From: CF-161 sp035259145
GTDB taxonomy: Bacteria; Chloroflexota; Dormibacteria; Dormibacterales; Dormibacteraceae
Assembly (NCBI GenBank): GCA_035259145.1
Contig: DATFWQ010000097.1
Location: 1 to 23,877, forward strand
Reading direction: 5' to 3'
DNA length: 23,877 bases
Part shown: positions 15,002-22,217 of the stretch, one piece after another
How positions within the stretch are numbered: position 1 is the first letter of the stretch
How the letters are laid out: the number at the start of each line of letters is the position of its first letter
Notes under the pieces: model-generated
What the model saw: only the letters and a program-made list of their open reading frames with translations
Told to the model about the DNA's origin: nothing
Database searches by the model: none
Position numbers and translations under genes: made by a program

Positions 15002-15994
15002 CTATACCCCGTACTGGCGGCGAAGCTGCTCGGCTCGACGGGCTAGAACCCCCTGTCCAGTGACGAACACGAACGCCAGGACCGCGAAGATCAGGGCCGC
15101 CGCGGACGCGTAACCGTACTTGAAGGGCGCGTTCTGGAACGCCTCGGTGTAAATGAAGTAGGAGACCACGTAGGTGGCGCGGCCCGGCCCACCGGCAGTC
15201 AAGGTCACGATGATGCCGAACACGTGCAGCGCGTTGACGAGCGCGAGCAGCGTGATGATTACCGCAACGGGCCTGATCAGCGGGATAGTCACGTGGAGCA
15301 TCTTCTGCCGCTCGTTGGCGCCGTCCAGATCGGCCGCCTCATAGAGCTCCTCCGGCACCTGCTGGAGGGCGGCCATCCAGTACAGCATGTACTGCCCGAA
15401 TATCTGCCAGACGGAGATCAGGATGACCGCCAGCAGGGCCGTGTTGTCGTGGCCCAGCAGGTCGATCGGCTGCTTCAGGAGCCCGCGCTCCAGCAAGAAG
15501 GAGTTGAGCGCTCCGTTCGAGGGATTGAGCAGGTACGTGAAGACCAGTCCTGAGAGGGCGACGGGCAGGATTATGGGTAGGAAGAAGACAGTCCTGAAGA
15601 ACCGCTTGAACAGGAGCCAGCGCCGGGTCAGCAAAACTGCCGCCAGCAGCGTAAGCGGCAGCTTGATCACGGTATTGAGCACAGCGAAGAGCAGCGTGTT
15701 TCGGAACGCCGACCAGAAGAGGGGATCGCTCAGGATCCTGGTGTAGTTGTCGACACCGATGAACTGGTTCAGCGGTTGGACCCCGTCCCAGTCGAAGAAC
15801 GAGTAGACGATGGTGGCGAGCAGCGGCCAGAGTGTGAAGCCGAAGTAGAGCAACACGAAGGGAAGCAGGAAGACGGGGATCCAGAAGCGGCTGTCGTCCC
15901 GAGCGGCTTGAAACCAGTGGCGGTGGCCCGGCGCCGCCCGAGGTTCGCTCACCGCCACCGCTGGGCCGGGATCGGCCATCGGTCCCTGAGCCAA
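15002..15994 (-). CDS. Sugar ABC transporter permease (MalF/UgpA-like)
   Basis: The protein is 330 residues if started at TTG 15994. ATG 15979 would give 325 and is also plausible. It is the first channel subunit of the CUT1-type importer. Six membrane segments follow a charged cytoplasmic N-terminus. The first is FWIPVFLLPFVLLYFGFTLW (about 34-53), and DWDGVQPLNQFIGVDNYTRI shows the usual W-D and F-x-G-x-x-N-Y-T pattern. The EAA loop is EAADLDGANERQKMLHVTIP (about 220-239). It starts three bases after the binding-protein stop, inside one operon. Substrate cannot be read from the permease; disaccharides, glycerol-3-phosphate, oligosaccharides or sugar acids are all within range. Confidence 0.93.
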   Translation of the reverse strand: MAQGPMADPGPAVAVSEPRAAPGHRHWFQAARDDSRFWIPVFLLPFVLLYFGFTLWPLLATIVYSFFDWDGVQPLNQFIGVDNYTRILSDPLFWSAFRNTLLFAVLNTVIKLPLTLLAAVLLTRRWLLFKRFFRTVFFLPIILPVALSGLVFTYLLNPSNGALNSFLLERGLLKQPIDLLGHDNTALLAVILISVWQIFGQYMLYWMAALQQVPEELYEAADLDGANERQKMLHVTIPLIRPVAVIITLLALVNALHVFGIIVTLTAGGPGRATYVVSYFIYTEAFQNAPFKYGYASAAALIFAVLAFVFVTGQGVLARRAEQLRRQYGV

Positions 15995-15997
15995 TGT

Positions 15998-17464
15998 CTA
16001 GCTCTTGGGGTAGTTGGCGGGGTTGTAATCCTGGTCGTAGTTCCAGCCGGAGAACGTGTAGCAGTCCTTGGAGACCTTGAGCCCAGAGGCCTGCTCCTTC
16101 TGCAGCTGTGTGTCGAAGATGGCCTGGCGCATGTTGACCAGCGCCCTGGCGTCCGCGGTCATGTCCCTGTTGTTGACCAGGTTCTGGACCATCACTTCCC
16201 ACTCGCCGTTGGGCCGTGTCGTCGAGGCCATCGTGAATGCCTTTGAGTCGGCGAGAGCTGGGCACTTGAGCAGCGGCTCGGGATAAACGACGCGAAAGCC
16301 CTTGGTGTCGGCGATCTTGAACACGGACTTCCAGGCCGGATCGCCGAGGTACTTCTTGTTGTCGGCGAAGGCGAGGGTGGCGAAGCTGTTCTTCAGGAAG
16401 TTCTGGACGAAGAATCCGGTCGGGTTGGTGACCCACTGGATGAACTTGAAGGCCTCTGCCTGGTGCGTCGACTGCGAGCTCAGCCAGTACGCGTACTGGG
16501 AGTATCGCTGGGACAGCGCGCCCCGGGGGGTGTCGTCAGGCGCCGGGTGGGCAGCCACGGCGTAGCCGTCGCTGTGGAAGCCTAGCTGGGCCCAGACGCT
16601 GACCATCCACGGCCCGTCCATGTAGATCCCTGCCTGGCCGGCGGCGAACTGCTGCCTGGAGAAGTCCTTGTCGTTGACGCCCGGCGCCAGGTAGCCGTTC
16701 TTGTTGAGGCCCACGATGTAGTTGAAGGTGTCCATGAACCGGGGGTCGTCGAGGTCGAAGCGGCCGTTCCTGTAGTCGAAGAAGGTGTCGCTCAGCCGGC
16801 CGGCCGCAAGCGCATACCAGAGCCGCTGGAAGTCCGTGTCCTTCATGGGTGCGGCGATGCAGTAGGCCCTGGTTCTGGCCCTGATCGCCTTGCAGGCATC
16901 GCTCAGCTGGCTCCAGGTCGCCGGTGGCTTGCTGACGTCCAGTCCGGCTTGCTGAAAGACCGCCTTGTTCATGTACATGTAGCCCGGCCCCCAGTAGTGG
17001 GTGTCCTGCCAGGGGAATCCGTAGAGCTTGCCGCCTTTGAGGGTGATTCCGTTCAGGAAGGAGCCTGACGGCCAGCGCTTTTCCCAATCGGCGGCCGCTG
17101 TCGCATCGGTCGTCCAGGGCTGGATCCAGCCGCTGGCGAGCAGCTGGTTCATGGCGTTCGGACCGCCGGTGGTCCAGTAGAAGACGTCGGGCGCCTGCTT
17201 GCTCGAGAAGGCCAGGGGCAGCGTCTGGTTGTACTGCGCCTGGGCTATCGAAGTCCACTCGATGGTGACGTTTGGATTCAGCCTGTGGTACTCCGCCGCC
17301 ACCTGCTTGTGGAAGTCGGTCTGCTCGACCGAGTAGTCCTGAAGCTTGAGGGTCACCGGCGCCCCTGGCGTCTTGGACGGCTGTGCCGCCGTCTGTCCGC
17401 CGCCACACGCGATCACGCCCAGGGCGACGGCCAGCACCGCCGCCAGGCCTTTCAAGCCGACCAT
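15998..17464 (-). CDS. Sugar ABC transporter substrate-binding lipoprotein (CUT1 type)
   Basis: The protein is 488 residues from ATG 17464, chosen because AGGGAGG lies five to six bases upstream. It has a lipoprotein signal peptide, MVGLKGLAAVLAVALGVIAC, with the lipobox VIAC and Cys at position 20. The mature protein has the family-1 (MalE/UgpB) binding-protein pattern: VTLKLQDYSVEQTDFHKQVA, then EYHRLNPNVTIEWTSI, APDVFYWTTGGPNAMNQLLA, LKGGKLYGFPWQDTHYWGPG and FAAGQAGIYMDGPWMVSVWA. A length of 488 is long for the family (usually 410-450). It is the first gene of the transport operon and lies behind a good promoter and a LacI-type operator. Aromatic-rich segments (YGFPWQDTHYWGPGYMYM) may line a sugar pocket. 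Substrate unknown. Confidence 0.93.
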   Translation of the reverse strand: MVGLKGLAAVLAVALGVIACGGGQTAAQPSKTPGAPVTLKLQDYSVEQTDFHKQVAAEYHRLNPNVTIEWTSIAQAQYNQTLPLAFSSKQAPDVFYWTTGGPNAMNQLLASGWIQPWTTDATAAADWEKRWPSGSFLNGITLKGGKLYGFPWQDTHYWGPGYMYMNKAVFQQAGLDVSKPPATWSQLSDACKAIRARTRAYCIAAPMKDTDFQRLWYALAAGRLSDTFFDYRNGRFDLDDPRFMDTFNYIVGLNKNGYLAPGVNDKDFSRQQFAAGQAGIYMDGPWMVSVWAQLGFHSDGYAVAAHPAPDDTPRGALSQRYSQYAYWLSSQSTHQAEAFKFIQWVTNPTGFFVQNFLKNSFATLAFADNKKYLGDPAWKSVFKIADTKGFRVVYPEPLLKCPALADSKAFTMASTTRPNGEWEVMVQNLVNNRDMTADARALVNMRQAIFDTQLQKEQASGLKVSKDCYTFSGWNYDQDYNPANYPKS

Positions 17465-17496
17465 TTCACACCTCCCTGGCGCGAGCACGGATGGTC

Positions 17497-17510
17497 TGTA
17501 AGCGCTTTCC
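17497..17510. promoter_or_regulatory. LacI-family operator upstream of the sugar transport operon
   Basis: TGTAAGCGCTTTCC reads GGAAAGCGCTTACA on the transport-operon strand. This fits the LacI/CcpA-family operator pattern with the central AGCGCT palindrome. It lies between the candidate -10 and the Shine-Dalgarno of the binding-protein gene, so bound repressor would block transcription. A second copy lies 88 bases away centre to centre. Confidence 0.75.
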
Positions 17511-17520
17511 CAATCGTGGG

Positions 17521-17535
17521 CTCTGGCTGCCAGAG
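17521..17535. promoter_or_regulatory. 15-bp palindrome at the predicted transcription start
   Basis: CTCTGGC-T-GCCAGAG is a perfect 7-bp inverted repeat around one base, located at the end of the candidate -10 and over the predicted start site of the transport operon. It differs from the two LacI-type sites and might be read by another regulator. It has no loop and could be chance. Confidence 0.4.
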
Positions 17536-17562
17536 TGTATCGTCCGGAGATGCCCCAGTCAA
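17534..17562 (-). promoter_or_regulatory. Sigma70-type promoter of the sugar transport operon
   Basis: On the minus strand TTGACT (-35, 17557-17562) is separated by exactly 17 bases from TACACT (-10, 17534-17539). Transcription would start near 17527, about 60 bases before the binding-protein ATG, and run through the operator at 17497-17510. Confidence 0.65.
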
Positions 17563-17585
17563 CTGATCAAGTCTCCTGGCGGACA

Positions 17586-17597
17586 GAAAGCGTTTAC
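17586..17597. promoter_or_regulatory. Second LacI-family operator, just before lacI-type gene
   Basis: GAAAGCGTTTAC differs at one position from the minus-strand reading of the first operator (GAAAGCGCTTAC). It abuts the ATG of the regulator gene at 17599, where bound repressor would cover its ribosome-binding region. This suggests autoregulation and possibly looping between the two sites. Confidence 0.65.
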
Positions 17598-17598
17598 C

Positions 17599-18636
17599 AT
17601 GATGCCGACAACGATGGAACGCACACCGACCATAGGGGACGTGGCACGGCTGGCCGGCGTCTCGGTGGCGACCGCTTCGAGGACGCTGAACGGCATCCGC
17701 GCGGTCAGCCCGCCTTTGCGCGCCAGGGTCCTCTCGGCTGCGCGCGAGCTCGGCTACGCACCCAACCTCCACGCCCGAGCCCTCGCCCGGTCCAGCGACG
17801 GGTCCGTCGGCGTCATCGTCCACGACGTCGGCGATCCCTATTTCGGGGAGATCGTGCGGGGAATGCTGCGGGCGTCGGCCGACACGGAGCGGATGCTTCT
17901 CATCTGCAACACGTACCGCGACCCACAGCGCGAGCTGGCCTACGTGGCTCACTTCAGGGCGCTGCGGGTGAAGGCCATGGTGATGGCGGGCAGTGACCTC
18001 GAGGACCGAGAATTCGGCGCGCGGATGGCTGCCCAGATCACGGGCTTCGAGTCCGCAGGCGGCCGGGCCGCCTTGGTCGGCCGGCACTACGCCCCCGGTG
18101 ACTCCGTGATGCCCGACAACGTCGGCGGGGCCAGGAGCCTGGCCCGGGCGCTGGCCGACCTGGGCCACCGCCGGATCGGCGTGATCACCGGGCCTCCCAA
18201 CCTGACGACAACCCACGACCGGCTGTCCGGCTTCCGCATGGGCCTGGAGGAGGCGGGCCTCGGATTCCCCGACCACGCCCTCGTCAACGGCGACTTCACG
18301 CGTGACAGCGGTGAGCGGGCCGTCGAGGTCCTTATCGAACGCATCCCGGACCTTACCGCCGTCTTCGCCCTGAACGACATCATGGCCATCGGCGCGATGA
18401 GCTGGCTCCGCCAACACGGCATCCACGTCCCTCGGGACGTTTCGGTCGCGGGCTTCGACGACATCCCGATCTCCCGCGACCTGGTGCCCTCCCTGTCCAC
18501 CGTTCGCGTCCCCATGGCCGAGATGGGCGCTCGTGCACTGGCGCTCGCCCTGCAGCCGCGGACCTCGAGCATCCGCACCGAACATCTGGCAACCGAGCTC
18601 GTGCTCCGTGAGAGCACCGTGGAGGCGCGCAAGTGA
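17599..18636 (+). CDS. LacI-family transcriptional regulator
   Basis: The protein is 345 residues from ATG 17599, close to the family norm. ATG 17602 or 17614 are alternatives. An open frame extends back to 17383, but that region overlaps the binding-protein gene and its promoter. The N-terminal helix-turn-helix is PTIGDVARLAGVSVATASRT followed by the hinge helix region LNGIRAVSPPLRARVLSAAR (about 9-50) and ELGYAPNLHARALAR. The rest is a periplasmic-binding-protein-like effector domain (GSVGVIVHDVGDPYFGEIVR; FALNDIMAIGAMSWLRQHGI; DVSVAGFDDIPISRDLVPSL). It is divergent from the sugar transport operon and operator-like sites flank the gap, so it probably represses that operon and itself until a sugar binds. 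The genes that follow on its strand may share the transcript. Confidence 0.93.
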   Translation: MMPTTMERTPTIGDVARLAGVSVATASRTLNGIRAVSPPLRARVLSAARELGYAPNLHARALARSSDGSVGVIVHDVGDPYFGEIVRGMLRASADTERMLLICNTYRDPQRELAYVAHFRALRVKAMVMAGSDLEDREFGARMAAQITGFESAGGRAALVGRHYAPGDSVMPDNVGGARSLARALADLGHRRIGVITGPPNLTTTHDRLSGFRMGLEEAGLGFPDHALVNGDFTRDSGERAVEVLIERIPDLTAVFALNDIMAIGAMSWLRQHGIHVPRDVSVAGFDDIPISRDLVPSLSTVRVPMAEMGARALALALQPRTSSIRTEHLATELVLRESTVEARK

Positions 18637-18643
18637 CGCGGCA

Positions 18644-19645
18644 GTGACCTTAGCCTGCGTGACTGTTCTGATTCCCAGGCGCTGGCGGGAGCGCGTGCTT
18701 TCGGCGGATGCAACTGCCAAGCTGGCGGCTCTGGCTGAGGTCCGCATGCCCGCCGGGCCGGATCCTCTCGCCGACGAGCTGCCCAGGCTCCTCGGTGGCG
18801 CCGCGGCCTGCCTGACCGGCTGGGGCACGCCGCGCTTGACAGAAGAGCTCCTGGCCGGCCTGCCTGAGCTCAAGCTGGTCGCCCACACCGCCGGAAGCGT
18901 CCGCTTCCTGCTCCCGGCTGACGTTCTGGAGCGCGGCGTGCGGGTCAGCCACGCCGCTGCTGTGATGGCGGAGGCCGTCGCGGAGCACGTGGTGGCCCAG
19001 GCGCTGCTGAGCCTGCAGGGCCTGCATGTGATGGACGCGCGGATGCGCGGGGGAGAATGGGACACGATCCGGGAATCCGTCCCCCGCCACCTGCTGGGCG
19101 GCCAGGTGGTAGGTGTCTGGGGCGCGGGGCGGGTCGGTCGAGAGGTGATCCGGTTGCTCCGCGCCTTCGGCTGCGCGATCCTGGTCGCCGACCCTTACCT
19201 AGACCTTGCCGCGGCGGAGAGCCTGGGTGCCGAGCTGGTCAGCCTGGAAGAGCTCTTCCTGCGAGCGGACGTGGTCTCTCTCCACGCACCGCTGCTTCCT
19301 GAGACCCGAGGTGTGATCGGGCCCGAACTGCTGTCGAGCTTGCGCGACGGAGCGGTCCTCATCAATGCAGGACGCGGAGCTCTAGTGGACGAGGCGGCCC
19401 TTCTCCGAGAGCTCTCAGGTGGGCGGATCAGGGCAGCGCTCGACGTCTTCGCCGACGAGCCCCTGCCACAAGACAGTCCGCTCCGGCGTCTGTCCAACGT
19501 CGTCCTCTCGCCGCACGTGGCCGGCCACAGCGAGGAGACCCACTACGCCCAGGGACAGGCCATGGTGGACGAGATCGGGCGCTTCTTGCGGGGAGAACCC
19601 CTGCGCTACGAGGTCACCGCGGAGCTGCTGGCCGTCATGGCGTGA
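18644..19645 (+). CDS. D-isomer-specific 2-hydroxyacid dehydrogenase
   Basis: The protein is 333 residues from GTG 18644. GTG 18659 is an alternative, and the longer frame from 18533 overlaps the regulator. The NAD(P)-binding Rossmann domain has VVGVWGAGRVGREVIRLLRA (G-x-G-x-x-G). The catalytic set is complete: Arg in LINAGRGALVDEAALL, Glu in ALDVFADEPLP and His in LSPHVAGHSEE. It should reduce a 2-keto acid to a D-2-hydroxyacid or run in reverse. The phosphoglycerate/glyoxylate/hydroxypyruvate reductase group is the closest by pattern. It starts eight bases after the regulator stop and overlaps or abuts the HAD gene, so it is probably part of the LacI-controlled unit. The physiological substrate may be a sugar-acid intermediate, but this is inference. 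Confidence 0.9.
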   Translation: MTLACVTVLIPRRWRERVLSADATAKLAALAEVRMPAGPDPLADELPRLLGGAAACLTGWGTPRLTEELLAGLPELKLVAHTAGSVRFLLPADVLERGVRVSHAAAVMAEAVAEHVVAQALLSLQGLHVMDARMRGGEWDTIRESVPRHLLGGQVVGVWGAGRVGREVIRLLRAFGCAILVADPYLDLAAAESLGAELVSLEELFLRADVVSLHAPLLPETRGVIGPELLSSLRDGAVLINAGRGALVDEAALLRELSGGRIRAALDVFADEPLPQDSPLRRLSNVVLSPHVAGHSEETHYAQGQAMVDEIGRFLRGEPLRYEVTAELLAVMA

Positions 19646-19674
19646 CGGGCCACGCCGACGGGTACGCTGACTCG

Positions 19675-20403
19675 ATGCCGCTGAGAGCCATTTTCTTCGA
19701 CGTCGGCGAGACGCTGGTTGACGAGACCGAGGTCTGGGGTAAGTGGGCCGACGGGTTGAGTGTCCCGCGCCTTACCTTCTTCGCGGCCATAGGCGCCGTC
19801 CTGGTTCGAGCCGGTAATGGTCTTCGGCCGGCCGAGGAGCGCCCCCTGCTCCGCGAGGTCCTCCTGCTGGTCCGCCCTGACCTCGACTACGCGGAGGTTC
19901 GCCAGTGGAGCCAGCTGGAGCAGGGCTTTGCGATCGACGACCTCTACCCGGATGCTCTTCCTTGCCTGATTGCGCTCCGCCAGCGCGGTTACCGGATCGG
20001 CATCGCCGCCAACCAGCCGGCCAGGGCCGAGGCGGTGCTGCGTCGCAGCGGCCTTCCGTTCGAGTGGCTGCTGATATCCGAACTTGAGGGGGTGCAGAAG
20101 CCGGACCCGGCGTTCTTCGAGCGAATCACGCAGGTGAGCGGGCTGCCGGCGGCGTCGATCGCCTACGTGGGCGACCGAGTCGACAACGACGTGATCCCCG
20201 CCCACCTGGCGGGTCTCGTGCCCGTGCACATCCGGCGGGGACCCTGGGGCGTGCTCCAGTCAGAGTGGCCAGACGTCGAGCGAGCGGCGCTTCGCCTCGA
20301 CTCGCTGGAGGAGCTTCCGGCGCGGCTGCGGGAGCTGGAGGCGGCGGCTACCACCAGGCGTGACCCAGGCGGGACTTCTGATCTCTGGCTGCTGCCAGAC
20401 TGA
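19675..20403 (+). CDS. HAD-superfamily hydrolase with atypical motif I
   Basis: The protein is 242 residues from ATG 19675. The frame also allows GTG 19642, overlapping the dehydrogenase stop as GTGA, but the added 11 residues look unconserved. Motif I is IFFDVGETLVDE: the nucleophile Asp is present, but the second Asp of the usual DxD is Gly. Motif II, GIAANQPARAE, has Ala where Ser or Thr usually stands. Motif III Lys (GVQKPDPAFFERI) and motif IV (AYVGDRVDNDVIPAHLAG) are intact, and an alpha-helical cap lies at about residues 16-100. The DVGET form is common among uncharacterised HADs, so the protein may be a phosphatase with altered acid/base chemistry or another hydrolase. It sits in line after the dehydrogenase and eight bases before the nitroreductase. 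Confidence 0.85.
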   Translation: MPLRAIFFDVGETLVDETEVWGKWADGLSVPRLTFFAAIGAVLVRAGNGLRPAEERPLLREVLLLVRPDLDYAEVRQWSQLEQGFAIDDLYPDALPCLIALRQRGYRIGIAANQPARAEAVLRRSGLPFEWLLISELEGVQKPDPAFFERITQVSGLPAASIAYVGDRVDNDVIPAHLAGLVPVHIRRGPWGVLQSEWPDVERAALRLDSLEELPARLRELEAAATTRRDPGGTSDLWLLPD

Positions 20404-20411
20404 GCGGGATC

Positions 20412-21047
20412 ATGAATCTAGAGCACACGCTCTCCACGACCCGCGCCGTTCGTAAGCGCATGGACCTCGGCCGGCCCGTCCCGCATGAGGTCATCGTCGA
20501 GTGTCTACAACTGGCCGTCCAGGCGCCGACCGGCGGCAACCGCCAGGGTTGGCAGTGGGTGGTCGTCACAGACGCGACGAAGCGGCGGCAGATCGGGGAG
20601 TGGTACCGCGAGTCGTGGTATGAGTACGCCTCAGCCGGCCGGCCCAGCTATGCGGAGGACGACCCCCGCCGCGCTCAGCTACCCAGAGTGGTCACCTCGG
20701 CCCGCTACCTGGCCGATCACATGGGCGACGTGCCGGTCATGGTCATTCCCTGCCACGAGGGCCGCGTCGATCGACCGGGTACAAGCAATCGGGAGATTGC
20801 CGGTCTCTACGGGTCGGTCCTACCGGCCGCCTGGTCGTTCATGCTCGCCGCCCGGGCTCGGGGGCTGGGCACGGCGTGGACGACCCTTCACCTGAAGTAC
20901 GAGAGAGAGGTCGCCGACCTGCTCGGGATCCCATACGAGGGCTTCACGCAGACGGCGTTGATCACGGTGGGCTACATCACGGGCGAGGACCTCAAGCCCG
21001 CGGTTCGGATCCCCCTCGACCAGGTCGTGCACTGGGACAGCTGGTAG
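20412..21047 (+). CDS. Nitroreductase-family flavoprotein
   Basis: The protein is 211 residues. The FMN-binding N-terminus TTRAVRKRMDLGRPVPHEVI (about 9-28) and LAVQAPTGGNRQGWQWVVVT (about 34-53) are typical of the nitroreductase fold. The third flavin-binding segment is LAARARGLGTAWTTLHLKYE (about 145-164), then LLGIPYEGFTQTALITVGYI. Such enzymes are dimeric NAD(P)H:FMN oxidoreductases acting on nitro groups, quinones or enones, or serving in specialised metabolism. Substrate cannot be assigned. It is the last gene of the plus-strand block. Its final 56 bases overlap the 3' end of the convergent TetR gene. The ATG at 20412 is eight bases after the HAD stop. Confidence 0.9.
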   Translation: MNLEHTLSTTRAVRKRMDLGRPVPHEVIVECLQLAVQAPTGGNRQGWQWVVVTDATKRRQIGEWYRESWYEYASAGRPSYAEDDPRRAQLPRVVTSARYLADHMGDVPVMVIPCHEGRVDRPGTSNREIAGLYGSVLPAAWSFMLAARARGLGTAWTTLHLKYEREVADLLGIPYEGFTQTALITVGYITGEDLKPAVRIPLDQVVHWDSW

Positions 21048-21660
21048 GTGTCTCAGGAACCGATGGCGACAAGGCCCCGTCCTGCGACTTGAGCCCGGCC
21101 ACCACGACGGCCACGACCCGGGAGGCGAAGCCTTCTGCCTCCGTGCCGAACGGGAGGAGCAGGTGGGCCATGAGCGGGCCGACCAGCAGCGAGTGGAGCA
21201 TCGGCACGTCCGGCCGCGCCCGAAGCTCGCCCCTAGCGACCGCACGGTCCAGCACGGCGGCGAGCCGCGCCTGCACCGGCTCGGTGACGGCGGACGCGAA
21301 CCGCGCCGCGAGAGCGGGGTCGTCGGTGAGGTCTGCTATGAAGCCCGGCAAGGCGCGGCGCGCGACCGGCTCAGACACGGCGCCGGCGAACGCCGTCAAC
21401 TGCCGCTCCAGGTCGTCGCGCAGCGATCCGGTGTCCTCAGGCGGCCCGGCGTGCAGGCCGCTCACGACGGCAGCGAAGACGATCTCGGCCCTGGACGACC
21501 AGCGCCGGTACACAGCGGCCTTGCCAACGCCGGCTCGGGCCGCCAGGCGGTCAACGCTGAACCCACCGTAGCCCACCTCTGCCAGCAGCTCACGAGCGGT
21601 CCTCAGCACCGCCTCGTCGACCCGCGAGGATCGCGGGCGGCCGCGCCCATCCGGGCTCAC
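20992..21660 (-). CDS. TetR-family transcriptional regulator
   Basis: The protein is 222 residues from GTG 21660. A much longer open frame continues upstream, but it only shadows the preceding gene. The helix-turn-helix region is VDEAVLRTARELLAEVGYGG followed by FSVDRLAARAGVGKAAVYRR and WSSRAEIVFAAVV (about 15-60). The C-terminal helices form the ligand and dimer domain. The last 30 residues are Pro- and Ser-rich and overlap the nitroreductase end. The start overlaps the stop of the SRPBCC-like gene (GTGA), so it is the third cistron of a coupled operon. A strong palindrome in the operon promoter is the probable binding site, giving self-repression. The ligand is unknown. Confidence 0.9.
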   Translation of the reverse strand: MSPDGRGRPRSSRVDEAVLRTARELLAEVGYGGFSVDRLAARAGVGKAAVYRRWSSRAEIVFAAVVSGLHAGPPEDTGSLRDDLERQLTAFAGAVSEPVARRALPGFIADLTDDPALAARFASAVTEPVQARLAAVLDRAVARGELRARPDVPMLHSLLVGPLMAHLLLPFGTEAEGFASRVVAVVVAGLKSQDGALSPSVPETPTSCPSARPGRGGSEPRA

Positions 21661-22217
21661 GCCACGCCGGTCCCGGCCGCTGCGGCCGCGTCCCGCTCGG
21701 CAAGCTCCTTGAGGGTTCGCAGCTGCTTGCGCATCATCACGAGGTCGCCCCACGCCAGCAACGCTCCCCCCAAGCGCTCCCACCAGCGGCTCACGCCGAT
21801 GTCGAGGCGAACGACCAGGCGCGAAGCTGCCGGCGCGCGCGAGCGGACCGCGTAGGTGATGGCCATGGGGCCGTAGAGCCGTTCGGAGCGAGGCAGCGAC
21901 CGGCCGGAGATGTGCTCGTCCTGCACGAAGTCCACGATCTCGCCGATCAGGAACCGCTGGCCGCGGGCGAGGCGCTCCGCGCCGGGCGTAAGCCGCCGGG
22001 GGCTTCGCCGCCCGAAGTTGTCGATCCAGTCGTAGCTGTAGGGCGCGACTTTGAGCTGGCACAGCCACCGGAACAGCACGGCCGGCGGGGCCTCGACGTC
22101 GATCGCCCGCATGACGGTCTCGTATGTCACATCCAGATAGCCGTCGCACGGGTAGCGGGCGGCCCACTCGGCCGGAGTGGCATTCCAGGACCTCGGAAGC
22201 TGACCAGGGATGCTCAC
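21657..22217 (-). CDS. SRPBCC-like (polyketide cyclase/START-type) protein
   Basis: The protein is 186 residues from GTG 22217, which overlaps the upstream stop as GTGA. The longer frame back to 22376 overlaps the preceding gene. Features suggesting an SRPBCC-type fold are a beta strand and helix near the start (VTYETVMRAIDVEAPPAVLF, about 29-48), RWLCQLKVAPYSYDWIDNFG (about 49-68), and alternating strands ending MAITYAVRSRAPAASRLVVR before a long C-terminal helix (LLAWGDLVMMRKQLRTLKEL). The pattern V-x-A-P-P-x-x-L-F-x-W-x-x-Q-L resembles SRPBCC proteins annotated as polyketide cyclase or dehydrase. The domain is common but poorly defined by function, and here it probably binds a small hydrophobic ligand. 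It lies between the NmrA-like gene and the TetR gene. Confidence 0.75.
   Translation of the reverse strand: MSIPGQLPRSWNATPAEWAARYPCDGYLDVTYETVMRAIDVEAPPAVLFRWLCQLKVAPYSYDWIDNFGRRSPRRLTPGAERLARGQRFLIGEIVDFVQDEHISGRSLPRSERLYGPMAITYAVRSRAPAASRLVVRLDIGVSRWWERLGGALLAWGDLVMMRKQLRTLKELAERDAAAAAGTGVA

Noticed and set aside
15339..16436. Minus-strand frame overlapping the sugar permease and binding-protein genes
   Set aside because: It is a shifted frame over two strongly recognised genes, and its composition is typical of shadow frames.
17383..17598. N-terminal extension of the LacI gene
   Set aside because: It would cover the divergent promoter and operator sites and precede the normal HTH start; the residues are not LacI-like.
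17452..19065. Long minus-strand open frame opposite the LacI gene
   Set aside because: It is a GC-driven shadow with Arg/His-rich, family-free sequence and no ribosome site, opposite a well-identified LacI gene.
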